From PALSA-693 sp963780345 (GTDB taxonomy: Bacteria > Actinomycetota > Acidimicrobiia > Acidimicrobiales > Palsa-688), in contig CAWABU010000002.1 of the NCBI GenBank assembly GCA_963780345.1, positions 62,001-126,000 of the forward strand: DNA of 64,000 nt, read 5' to 3'. Position 1 is the stretch's first letter. Every line of letters begins with the position of its first letter. The notes beneath the pieces were generated by a model. The model was given only the letters and a program-made list of their open reading frames with translations, was not told the origin of the DNA and searched no databases. Shown here in pieces: positions 27,910 through 36,141 of this stretch. A program made the translations under genes and the position numbers.

Positions 27910-29174
27910 GCTGTGACCCGCAGCGCCGTCCGCCGACGCCGGAGGAGGATGATCGTCCCGGCGCCGACGATGATCACACCGGCCGAAATCGGGAGCAGGA
28001 TGGCGAGCGAACTCTGAGGCAGTACAGGCGGCGGGCCCGTGAAGATACCTCGCACCCGCTGGTTCCCGGTGTCCGAAAAGTAGACGTTGGCGCCGTTGGC
28101 GGCGATGCCGCCAACCGGGATGTCGATCTGGGCCGCAGTGGCCGGGCCAAGATCACCCGAGAAGCCGGGCTTGCCGGTGCCGGCGTAGGTGGAGATGGTC
28201 CCGTTCATGACGGCGCGGATGCGGCTGTTGCCGGTGTCCGAGATGTAGACGTTGCCGCTAGGGTCAACACCCACGCCAGTCGGGCCATCCAGCGTGGCCT
28301 TCGTCGGGGCCAGACCATCGCCGCCGTAGCCGAACTTGCGAGCTTGACCAGCGAAGGCGTTGATCACGCCCCCGGCGACGGCCCGTATCTCGCTGTTGCC
28401 AGTGTCAGCGATGTAGACGTCCCCGATAGCGTCTGCAGCGATTCCGGTCGGGCCGAAGAGTTGGGCCTTGGTGGCCGTCCCGCCGTTGCCTGACGAGCCG
28501 ATGGCGCCGGAGCCGGCGAAAGCCTGGATGTCGCCGGTAGATGCGACCACTTCACGAACGACGTTGTGGCCAGTGTCTGCGATATAGAGGTTGCCCGCGG
28601 AGTCGACTCCGATACCAGTCGGGGCACAGAGAGAAGCGCTGGTAGCCAGTCCCCCATTGCTGATCTTGCTGGAGCAGGTTCCGTTCCCGGCGACCGTGCT
28701 GATCTTTCCGCTGGTGTTGACCATCCGGATGCGGTTGTTGCCGGTGTCGGCGATGTAGACATTGCCAGTCATCGTGCTAACGGCGAGGCCGGACGGGACG
28801 TTGAGGCTGGCGTTGACAGCCAGCCCACCGTCGCCGCCGTAGCCGCCCCGGCCCCCGACGCCGGCGAAGGCGTTGATGACGTCCTGGTTTTGGCCGGAAG
28901 AAGCCGGATTGATCACCTCACGAACCTCATTGTTGGCCGTGTCAGCGATGTAGAGGTCCTGGGCGCCATCGAGGGCCACACCTGTCGGGTCGTTGAGTTG
29001 AGCCTTGACGGCCAGGCCGCCGTTGCCACTCGAACCCGGGGTGCCATTCCCGGCCACCGTATTGATTTCGGGCACCTGGGTGGCGCCGGCCACACCAGCC
29101 AGCAGTCCACCACCGGCGACGGCCGCCGCCATAACGATTATTGCCGCTCGCGTCCTAACTCTCGGCATCGGCAT
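27906..29174 (-). CDS. Secreted six-bladed NHL-repeat beta-propeller, membrane anchored
   Basis: Exported protein of 422 aa. I chose ATG 29174, which has GAGGAG at 29182-29187, over the longer ORF. Signal peptide: AAIIVMAAAVAGGGLLAGVAGA. Six NHL repeats of about 50 residues follow, each with the pattern (N/S)xxAGxG...L..P.G.A.D..GN(V/L)YIADTGN..(I/V)R. They close into a propeller. The tail PQSSLAILLPISAGVIIVG and RRRR forms a C-terminal anchor without a clear PEP motif. Propellers of this type bind proteins, glycans or RNA; no catalytic residues are evident. It is the first gene after two PHO-box-like arrays and leads into GH5 and pstACS. Confidence 0.8.
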   Translation of the reverse strand: MPMPRVRTRAAIIVMAAAVAGGGLLAGVAGATQVPEINTVAGNGTPGSSGNGGLAVKAQLNDPTGVALDGAQDLYIADTANNEVREVINPASSGQNQDVINAFAGVGGRGGYGGDGGLAVNASLNVPSGLAVSTMTGNVYIADTGNNRIRMVNTSGKISTVAGNGTCSSKISNGGLATSASLCAPTGIGVDSAGNLYIADTGHNVVREVVASTGDIQAFAGSGAIGSSGNGGTATKAQLFGPTGIAADAIGDVYIADTGNSEIRAVAGGVINAFAGQARKFGYGGDGLAPTKATLDGPTGVGVDPSGNVYISDTGNSRIRAVMNGTISTYAGTGKPGFSGDLGPATAAQIDIPVGGIAANGANVYFSDTGNQRVRGIFTGPPPVLPQSSLAILLPISAGVIIVGAGTIILLRRRRTALRVTA

Positions 29175-29392
29175 AGATCCGTACGCTCCTCTGCGATGAA
29201 GGGCCGCCGCGGGCCCTGAGGGTGCTTCGGGAGTCATCCTCCCCGATGCGACTGTCCGAATCGAGGGGTAACAGCGACTCTTTCCCAAGCGTTCGACCAC
29301 ACGCGTCACCAAAAGGGCGATCACGCGCCTCCCGGCGCATCCAGGTGTCCTCCGGCTGATGGGCTCTTGCCCCGCTCGTCTCGCTCAGCAAA

Positions 29393-29432
29393 CACGACAC
29401 GGCGGTAAACGGCGGGTGTCTTAGCGGTGACA
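29393..29432 (-). promoter_or_regulatory. PHO-box-like array 1 upstream of NHL-pst operon
   Basis: On the plus strand CACGACA (29393), GGTAAAC (29404), GGTGTCT (29415) and GGTGACA (29426) start 11 bases apart. On the coding strand this reads TGTCACC, AGACACC, GTTTACC, TGTCGTG, the direct-repeat form of an actinobacterial PHO box. It is about 220-260 bases upstream of the NHL gene start. Confidence 0.65.
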
Positions 29433-29475
29433 AGCCCTTTTCAAGAGGCGTTTTCGTTTGCTCGTGCGGACCAAA

Positions 29476-29515
29476 CACGACAAGTCGGTAAACGAGAGGT
29501 GTCTAACTGATGACC
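29476..29515 (-). promoter_or_regulatory. PHO-box-like array 2 upstream of NHL-pst operon
   Basis: On the plus strand CACGACA (29476), GGTAAAC (29487), GGTGTCT (29498) and GATGACC (29509) start 11 bases apart, repeating the order of array 1 exactly 83 bases away. The first three 7-mers are identical between the two arrays. Confidence 0.65.
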
Positions 29516-29639
29516 AGTACCGTTCAGCGCCCGTGGATCCGGCCATGACGAAGGCGGCACTGCGAGTGACCTGCTTCCGCCTCCATCGGCGCGGAGAGGG
29601 TGGTAGGCAAAGTCTTGATGGTAAAGGCGAACGCAGTCG

Positions 29640-30038
29640 TTAATCGATCGGAAATCCAAACGAGGCGGCGCTGCCGTGATCGAGCGCCTCCCTTCCCGAG
29701 TCGTAGGTCCCGGATTCCACTGCCTCGGCCGCGTCCGCCCTTTTCAGGTCCCCTCCGCCTGGGGGCTCCAGCCGGGTCGGCTCGATCAGCGGCCCATCCC
29801 AGTGGTCCGCGGGCGATGGGTCGTGGGACTCGAGGCCATCGTCGCGTACGAGACTGGTCGGCTGGCCATCAGAAAACCAGCGATCAGTATGGACCTCGAA
29901 AGGGTCCCGATACCAACCCTCGGGCCGCTCCGCTTCGTTGTGCAAACTGGCCGGGTTCGGTGGCTTCACGCCCCGCAACAGTAGCGTCGGATCAGGCAGA
30001 CCGTAATCCCCTGCCGTTAACCTGACCGCAATAGTCAT
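29640..30038 (-). CDS. Hypothetical protein with DUF2510-like segment
   Basis: Predicted soluble protein of 132 aa. Residues about 40-60 (EGWYRDPFEVHTDRWFSDG) resemble the short GWYPDP...RWWDG motif of DUF2510, common in actinomycete membrane-linked proteins. The N-terminus reads MTIAVRLTAGDYGLPDP and the C-terminus is polar. The start codon and the gene itself are plausible from codon use but not proven. It lies upstream of the PHO-box arrays on the same strand. Function unknown. Confidence 0.5.
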   Translation of the reverse strand: MTIAVRLTAGDYGLPDPTLLLRGVKPPNPASLHNEAERPEGWYRDPFEVHTDRWFSDGQPTSLVRDDGLESHDPSPADHWDGPLIEPTRLEPPGGGDLKRADAAEAVESGTYDSGREALDHGSAASFGFPID

Positions 30039-30403
30039 TGGCGGGTGCGCGACCCGCTTTGTTTGATGACGGCTCAGAGCCGTAGCCCGTTATTGCCCCT
30101 CCTTCAGTCCGCACCCACTACTACCCCTTGCGATCGGATTGTTCCTGGTCGAGGTCTCGTCACCATGCTGGGGCGCCAGCCGCAACCCGCGCCCGGGCTT
30201 CGACAGGCGAGTACTCGCTCGTCGATCGCACCAGCGACCAGTGGTGACTATGCGCTAACGGAATCTCGAGAGCAAAGAGCTGAGCATCGAGGCTCAGCCG
30301 GTAGCCATCGTCGAGGTGACGCACCTTGGGACCGCCTCGCCGGCAACCCACCCCGACCTGGTCGGCGCACAGCCCGTCGCACCCCGCCGGTAGCATCATC
30401 AGC
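30039..30403. other. Intergenic region with possible 54-aa ORF
   Basis: No solid gene. On the minus strand 30160-30324 a GTG-initiated 54-aa ORF (LDDGYRLSLDAQLFALEIPL, ending ARVAAGAPAW) has coding-like composition and is divergent from the Uma2 gene. It could be a small real protein or the tail of a decayed gene. Confidence 0.3.
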
Positions 30404-30964
30404 ATGGCCATCCGGCACCTCTTCACCCTCGAGGAGTGGCACCACATGGGTGAGATCGGCCTGTTCGCCGAAGACGCCCGGGTGGAGCTCCTCGACGGAC
30501 AGGTCATCGAGATGGAACCCATCGGCAGTCGTCACGCCGGGTGCGTCAAATACCTGGCGCGCACTCTGATCGCGGCCACCGGGGATCGGGCCGTCGTTGC
30601 TATCCAGGACCCGGTAGTCCTCGATGAGCATTCGGAGCCCCAACCGGACCTCGCGATCCTGGCTCCCCGGGCCGACGGCTACCGGGCGTCCCACCCAATG
30701 CCGTCCGAGATAATCTTGCTGATCGAGGTGGCTGACACGACCCTCGCCTTCGATCGCGACACCAAGGCGGCATCTTACGCAAGGGCCGGCGTGCCGGAGT
30801 GCTGGGTCGTCGACCTGGCCGGTGATCAGATTCTGGTCATGCGTTCGCCGGGACCGGACGGCTACGGCGACGTGCGGATCCGGTCGAGGGACGAGACGAT
30901 CAGCGTCGCCCCCCTGAGCGACGTGGAGGTCGATGTAGCAGAGATCCTCGGCCCGAAGCAATAG
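30404..30964 (+). CDS. Uma2 family (PD-(D/E)XK-type) putative nuclease
   Basis: Protein of 186 aa with the Uma2/DUF820 layout. It opens FTLEEWHHMGEIGLFAEDARVELLDGQV. The presumed catalytic acids lie in SEPQPDLAIL and EIILLIEVADTTLAFDRDTK, which has the D...ExA...K pattern of restriction-like nuclease folds. It closes with the family-typical YARAGVPECWVVDLA. The ATG at 30404 gives the normal family length; an upstream ATG at 30326 is not supported. Members are abundant in cyanobacteria and actinomycetes and often move; the biological role is unclear. It converges with proA. Confidence 0.82.
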   Translation: MAIRHLFTLEEWHHMGEIGLFAEDARVELLDGQVIEMEPIGSRHAGCVKYLARTLIAATGDRAVVAIQDPVVLDEHSEPQPDLAILAPRADGYRASHPMPSEIILLIEVADTTLAFDRDTKAASYARAGVPECWVVDLAGDQILVMRSPGPDGYGDVRIRSRDETISVAPLSDVEVDVAEILGPKQ

Positions 30965-30988
30965 GAGCGAGCCGGCACACGAGTTTGC

Positions 30989-32242
30989 TTACGATCGGAC
31001 CTGCCCGGTCCCGGTCACCAGATATTTGGTCGTGGTGAGCTCGCGGAGCCCCATCGGGCCGCGGGCGTGCAGCTTCTGGGTGCTGATCCCGATCTCGGCG
31101 CCGAAGCCGAACTCCTCCCCATCGGTAAATCGGGTGGACGCGTTGACGACGACGGCTGCCGCGTCCACTTCTCGTTGAAAGCGCTGGACCGCCACCAGGT
31201 CCTGGGTCACGATGGCTTCCGTGTGCCCGGATCCGTAGCGGCGAATGTGGGCAATGGCCTCGTCGATATCCCCGACGACCTTCACGCTCAAGATGAGGTC
31301 GAGGAATTCCCGGCCGTAGTCCTCCTCCGTTGCGGGCGCCACCCGGTCCGGCCCGAGAATGGTTCTGGCCTCGTCGTCTCCCCTCAACTCCACGCCCTCC
31401 AGCGCCGGGACCAGTCGCGACAACAGATCTGCGGCGATGTCGCGGTGCACGACGAGGGACTCGGCGGCGTTGCATACGCTCGGACGCTGGGTCTTGGCGT
31501 TGACGACGATGCGTACGGCCATGTCCAGGTCTGCCGTCCGGTCGACATAGACGTGGCAATTGCCGTCGCCGTCGATGACGTAAGGGACGGTGGCATTCTG
31601 AACAATGACGTCGATCAGTCCCGGCCCTCCACGCGGAATGAGGCAGTCGATGACCCCCCGCAGCCGCACAAACTCCCGGACCGACTCCCGCTTCGTGTCC
31701 TCGACCAGGATGACGGCGTCAGCCGGAACCCCTCCTTTTTCATAACCTTCTCGGAGAACGGCAGCTATGGCCTGATTGGACCGCAAGGCGGCAGAGCTGC
31801 CGCGCAGCAGAGCGGCGTTGCCCGATTTCAGGCACAGGGCGGCGGCGTCGCTCGTGACGTTGGGCCGGTTTTCGTAGACGATGCCGATGACCCCGAGCGG
31901 CACCCGGACCTGGCGGATCTCCAGGCCGTTGGGCCGGACCCAGCCGTCGACCGTCTGGCCCACCGGGTCAGGCAACGAGGCGACTTGCCGCAGGCCCTGC
32001 GCCATAGCGCTCACCCGGGCGTCGGTCAGCCGGAGTCGGTCTACTGCGGTGGACGCCATGGCCGCCTGCTCGGCGTTCGCCACGTCAACCGCGTTGGCCT
32101 GTAAAACCTGATCGACGCGGGCCTCAAGCAGGTCGGCGCCGGCGGCGAGGGCGGCGTCCTTGGCCCCTGTGGACGTGGTCGCCAGGACCAGGCTGGCGGC
32201 GCGAGCCCGCTGCCCGAGTTGCTCCAATGGTCCGAGACCCAT
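30989..32242 (-). CDS. proA: Gamma-glutamyl phosphate reductase ProA
   Basis: Second enzyme of proline synthesis: NADPH-dependent reduction of glutamyl 5-phosphate to the semialdehyde. 417 aa from ATG 32242 (MGLGPLEQLGQRARAA), the family-typical length; the upstream extension in the ORF is spurious. Visible are the NAD(P)-binding region (GVIGIVYENRPNVTSDAAAL), the catalytic cysteine in RPSVCNAAESLVV, and the C-terminal FGAEIGISTQKLHARGPMGL signature. ProB lies about 4 kb away on the same strand, separated by pspA and other genes, so the pair is clustered but not contiguous. Confidence 0.93.
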   Translation of the reverse strand: MGLGPLEQLGQRARAASLVLATTSTGAKDAALAAGADLLEARVDQVLQANAVDVANAEQAAMASTAVDRLRLTDARVSAMAQGLRQVASLPDPVGQTVDGWVRPNGLEIRQVRVPLGVIGIVYENRPNVTSDAAALCLKSGNAALLRGSSAALRSNQAIAAVLREGYEKGGVPADAVILVEDTKRESVREFVRLRGVIDCLIPRGGPGLIDVIVQNATVPYVIDGDGNCHVYVDRTADLDMAVRIVVNAKTQRPSVCNAAESLVVHRDIAADLLSRLVPALEGVELRGDDEARTILGPDRVAPATEEDYGREFLDLILSVKVVGDIDEAIAHIRRYGSGHTEAIVTQDLVAVQRFQREVDAAAVVVNASTRFTDGEEFGFGAEIGISTQKLHARGPMGLRELTTTKYLVTGTGQVRS

Positions 32243-32273
32243 GTACCGAGAATACCGTCGTAGCCTGGCGGCC

Positions 32274-33296
32274 ATGCTTCCACAGCTGCCCGGGCCGGAC
32301 CGGCATCCGGTGCCGGCAGCCGGCATGCAGTCCGCCTCTCCGGCCGAAATCCGGCGAGCGGTGGGGCGGGCCGCGGTCTCGCCGTCGGCCATCGTCCTCG
32401 CCGGAGCTGGAGTCGGCATCGGGTTGCTGGCCCAATCGGTCGTGGTGGCAGTGGTCCTCGGAGTGGGCTTCTGGTTCGTGCGACTTGTGATCGCGGCCCT
32501 GCGGGCCCGACACCGTGGCCGCCGCCTCCCGCTCGTGACCGTTGATCCCTACGCCGTCCCAGAACCGTGGCGGCAGTACGTCCGCCAGGCTCAGAGCGCC
32601 CAGCAACGCTTCGACTCGTCGGTGGCGACGTGGCCGGACGGCCCCCTCCGGGACCGGCTGCTCCTGCTTCAGCCTCGTCTCCGCGATGGTGTCAACGAGG
32701 TGTGGGTGGTCGCTCAGCGGGGCGCGGCCCTTGGTGGGACCGTGACTGGCGGGGGCCAGCCTTCGGTCGTCCAGTTGTCCGCCGAACTGCGCCAGGTCCA
32801 GGCCGAACAGCAGCGGACGCCGGCGTCCGACCGGCAACAGGCGTTGGCCCGAACCGAGGAGGCCATCGCCGCTCAGCTCCGGACCGCCCACCGCACCGAG
32901 GAAGCCAGGGGCGAGGTGCTCGATCGGCTGCGGCTGCTCACGGCCCGTCTCGACGAAGCCGTGACCGAGCTGCTCGAGCTGGGCCTGGAGCGGGCCGGGA
33001 GCGCCACGGAGGTCTCGGCGGCGGCCGCGGCGGGCTCTATAGATGCGCTGCTCGATGACATCGGCGCCCTGCACGAGGGACTGCGGGAGGCCGGTGCCGC
33101 GGCGGCGGGCGGCACGTTCGTGGAACCTCGGTCGGCCGCGTCAGGTTTCACGGAGGTGGAAGCCAGAGCAGGCGCCTCAGCAGCCGGGGGGGTCGAACCC
33201 GGGCCCGGCGGGCCCGGCGGTTCGGGCCCGCCGGGCGTCGAAACCACGGCAGGCGAGTCAGGGGCGGCTGGCGTCGATCCGAGGGCAGCCGGCTAG
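32274..33296 (+). CDS. Membrane and coiled-coil protein upstream of pspA
   Basis: Hypothetical protein of about 340 aa. Two closely spaced hydrophobic segments at residues 42-72 (AIVLAGAGVGIGLLAQSVVV and the next helix) precede a long charged region with coiled-coil character (residues about 170-250, LRTAHRTEEARGEVLDRL). The tail is Gly/Ala/Pro-rich. It is followed after about 100 bases by pspA on the same strand, suggesting a membrane partner for PspA in envelope stress. ATG 32274 is a choice among three possible starts (32241, 32274, 32325); the first would overlap the proA start head to head. Confidence 0.6.
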   Translation: MLPQLPGPDRHPVPAAGMQSASPAEIRRAVGRAAVSPSAIVLAGAGVGIGLLAQSVVVAVVLGVGFWFVRLVIAALRARHRGRRLPLVTVDPYAVPEPWRQYVRQAQSAQQRFDSSVATWPDGPLRDRLLLLQPRLRDGVNEVWVVAQRGAALGGTVTGGGQPSVVQLSAELRQVQAEQQRTPASDRQQALARTEEAIAAQLRTAHRTEEARGEVLDRLRLLTARLDEAVTELLELGLERAGSATEVSAAAAAGSIDALLDDIGALHEGLREAGAAAAGGTFVEPRSAASGFTEVEARAGASAAGGVEPGPGGPGGSGPPGVETTAGESGAAGVDPRAAG

Positions 33297-33402
33297 GTTC
33301 CGCCGGGCGTCGAAACCCGCGACGGCGTCCTCTCTGCGGGATTCTCATGTCCTTCCGTCGGTCGCACTGCCGTCGCCGCCAACCGCGCCGTAGCATGTCG
33401 CC

Positions 33403-34318
33403 ATGGGAATGATCGATGTGGTGAAGAAGCGCTGGCGGTATTTCACCGCCAAGACGGACAGCCGCTTCGAGGCCAACGCCGACCCGAAAATCCAGCTCGA
33501 GCAGGCGATCGCCGATGCACAGGAGCAGCACCGGCGCCTGGTCGAGCAAGCGGCCAACGTCGTGGCCAACCAGAAGCAACACGAACTGCAGCTCAACCGG
33601 GCCATGGAGGAGCTCGGGAAGGTCAACGCCTCCACCCGGCAGGCCCTCATGATGGCCCAGGACACGTCGCAGCGCGGCGACGCCGACAAGGCCCGGGAGT
33701 ACAACCAGACCGCCGAGGCCTTTGCCAACCGGCTCATCGCCACCGAGAACCAGGTCAACGACCTCAAGACCCTCAGTCTGCAGTCGGCGCAGGCCGCTGA
33801 TCAGGCCCGGGCGGCGGTGCAACAGAACTCGCTGGCCCTTCAGCAGAAGCTCGCCGAACGCCAGAAGCTCCTGTCTCAGCTCGATCAGGCCAAGATGCAG
33901 GAGCAGCTCAACAAGGCCATGACCAGCCTCAACCAGACGGTGGACAGCGAGGCCCCGTCGTTGGAGCAGGTGCGGACCAAGATCGAGGCCCGCTACGCCA
34001 AGGCCCTGGGCTCGTCCGAGCTGAGCGGGCAGACGGTCGAGGCCCGCATGCTGGAGGTGCAGCAGGCGGCCATGGGGTCCGAGGCCCGGTCCCGTCTCGA
34101 CAGCATGCGAGTCGAGCTGGGTCTGCCGAGCGGAGCGGGGACCCAACTGGGAGCCGGCACCGCCGGCGAACTGGGGATCGGAGCGGGCGGCTCGACCGGC
34201 TCGACGGCTCGCCGGCTCGGTCGGGGAGGCTGGCGGCGCCGGCCAGTCCGCCGCTTCGCCGGCGACGCAGGGCGCGCCGGGCGACGGGAGCGCGGACGCG
34301 GCCGACGGGCCGCACTGA
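33403..34318 (+). CDS. pspA: PspA/IM30 family envelope-stress protein, probable frameshift in tail
   Basis: Peripheral membrane protein of about 304 aa made almost entirely of helices. The N-terminal amphipathic helix (GMIDVVKKRWRYFTAK) and long coiled coil (residues 25-215, rich in Gln and Ala) are those of PspA/IM30/Vipp1 proteins, which form rings that protect or repair the membrane. From about residue 240 the open frame turns into Arg-rich sequence ending at 34365. The neighbouring frame instead gives GEAGGAGQSAASPATQG, typical for a disordered tail, with a stop at 34318. I therefore infer a one-base break near 34205-34215; the annotated end is the repaired one. Confidence 0.82.
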
Positions 34319-34766
34319 CCGACGCTCTTTTGCGCCAGCGGGCGCGACCGGCAGGGCGCGGGTAGGCCCCGGCAGCGTCAGTCGCTGTTCGACCACGGAG
34401 TCCCGGGTGGCCAGGATCGGGGCGCCATCGCATCAACCCTTCGCCGACCGACTCAGCCGCTCGCTGCTCTGTGCTCGGCGTTAACCCCGACACCATGGGC
34501 CCGCTGCCCGCGCCCCGCCGTCGAGGTCCGAGAGAACCCGGCCCGTGGCATCGTCGCTCCCAGGGCCGGGTTCGCCGCGGCATCTCGAGGTTCCTCGGGG
34601 ACGGGCCGGCGCGACCTTTGGTGCCTGTCACCCAGAGCGGTCGGACGAGGGACCCGCTACCTCTCTCTGACGCGCGCCTCGGTTCAACTGGGCACAATTC
34701 GCCGCCAGAGAAGCGTTCCGGTGGCGGCTTAACCCGCGTCCGTGCGCGCTCAGCGTGGTGGTCGAC
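34319..34766. other. Intergenic region between convergent genes with inverted repeat
   Basis: About 450 bases between pspA and the proline-rich protein. GAACCCGGCCC (34534-34544) and GGGCCGGGTTC (34563-34573) are perfect 11-bp inverted arms with an 18-base spacer, suitable as a bidirectional terminator. ORFs here lack convincing coding character. Confidence 0.45.
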
Positions 34767-36141
34767 TCAGTTGGGTTCGGTCGGGGGGCCCCAACCGCCG
34801 TCGCCGTCCGGGTGAGGTGACTCGGCCGGGCGCGGCCAAGTCGGCGGCGTCGAAGAGGGCTCCCGAGGTGAGGGTAGAGACGCCGGCGGCGCGGGCCGGG
34901 CCGGTGGGACGGGCCGGGATCGTGGGGCGGAGGGCGCCGGACCCGCCGGCGGCGGCGCAGGCTGGGGCGGTGGGGCGGGCCGGGCTGGTGGGGCGGAGGG
35001 CGCCGGACCCGCCGGCGGCGGCGCAACTGGGACGGGCCGGGACTGGTGGGGCGGAGGGCGCCGGACCCGCCGGCGGCGGCGCAAGTGGGGCCGCCGACGG
35101 CCCCGGACCTGCAGGGGGCGGGGCCGCTGGCGGCGACTCCACGTCGGACGGGGCGGCGGACGAGGGCCACGACGGCGAAGACGCCGGCGGCGCCGGGCCG
35201 GGCGAGGGCTCTGGCACCCAGGCCGGTGGCGGCGGGCCGCCCGGTGGCCACGGCGCCACCGGCTCGGCCCCGGACGGGTCCGGCGACCATCCCTGATCCG
35301 GTGGCGACCAGGCCGGCCCCGACGGCGGCCCTGACGGCGGCGGCCACAAGGGTACGCCGGTAGGCCGGCGCCACAGGGCTCCGCCGGTGGCCGGCTCGAG
35401 GCGATGACGGCGCCGGGTGATCACCACCGCGAGGACGGCAATGACCACGAGCAGGGCGGCAATGCCTCCCAGCACAATGACACCCACGCGTTCGGCGGCC
35501 TGGGAGAGGGTGTACCGGTTCCAACTTGGATTTCGCGCCCCGAACTGGCCCTCGAGCTGCGAAAACGTGTACGTCCGCCTCGCGACTTGGCCTGCGCCGC
35601 TGTCCGTCCCCTTCACCGTCACCGTCAAGAGACGGAACCGCTGATGGAGGTGACCCCACACGATGGAGGCCACGTCTCGGACGTCATTGTCCGATGGCGG
35701 GGCCGCGACCGATACGTCGGCTCCGACCCGGTCGCCGGACGTGGCGAAATGCAGGTGGACGCTGACCGATTGGAAGCCCGCGTCGCGGAGTGCCTGCCGG
35801 GTGCTGACATACGAGCCGATGAGGCCGCCGCACCCGGTCAGGCTCAGGATGGCGAGAACCGCGGCGATCGCCACTAGCACGGTTCGCCGCCGGCGCCGGC
35901 GCACCGGACCAGCGCCCGGGGCCGCCCCAGCACCCGCGGCCGCCCCAGCACCCGCGGCCGCCCCAGCACCCGCGGCCGCCCCAGCACCCGCGGCCGCCCC
36001 AGCACCCGCGGCCGCCCCAGCACCCGCGGCCGCCCCAGCACCCGCGGCCGCCCCAGCACCCGCGGCCGCCCCAGCACCCGCGGCCGCCCCAGCACCCGCG
36101 GCCGCCCCAGCACCCGCGGCTGCCCTGGCGGTCGGGGTCAT
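34767..36141 (-). CDS. Bitopic membrane protein with Ala/Gly repeat N-terminus and Pro-rich tail, one frameshift
   Basis: Hypothetical protein of about 457 aa. After MTPTAR come 11 exact AAAGAG hexapeptides and one AAPGAG, encoded by an 18-bp tandem repeat. Then follow RRRRRR, a helix (VLVAIAAVLAILSLTGCGG, with a lipobox-like end), an extracytoplasmic domain of about 120 aa, and a second helix (VGVIVLGGIAALLVVIAVLA). The cytoplasmic tail contains PAGPAPSAPP-type repeats. The frame changes near 35040; the repaired tail ends WGPPTEPN at 34767. The ATG overlaps the proB stop, so it belongs to the proB operon. No family recognised. Confidence 0.6.
35911..36122. repeat. 18-bp tandem repeat (11 exact units plus one variant)
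   Basis: The unit AGCACCCGCGGCCGCCCC recurs every 18 bases from 35929 to 36109 (11 copies), preceded by the variant AGCGCCCGGGGCCGCCCC at 35911. It encodes the AAAGAG hexapeptides on the minus strand. Exact identity of all copies indicates recent slippage expansion. Confidence 0.9.

Larger units (their letters stand above)
29175..29639. other. Intergenic region with two PHO-box-like arrays
   Basis: About 460 bases without a convincing gene. It contains two copies of a roughly 43-base element, 83 bases apart (29390-29432 and 29473-29515), described separately. This is the most likely promoter region of the NHL-GH5-pst operon. Confidence 0.6.

Noticed and set aside
35911..36122. CRISPR array
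   Set aside because: Repeats are contiguous with no unique spacers and lie within a coding sequence. The repeats at 47797 and 56437 fail for the same reason. No cas gene is present.
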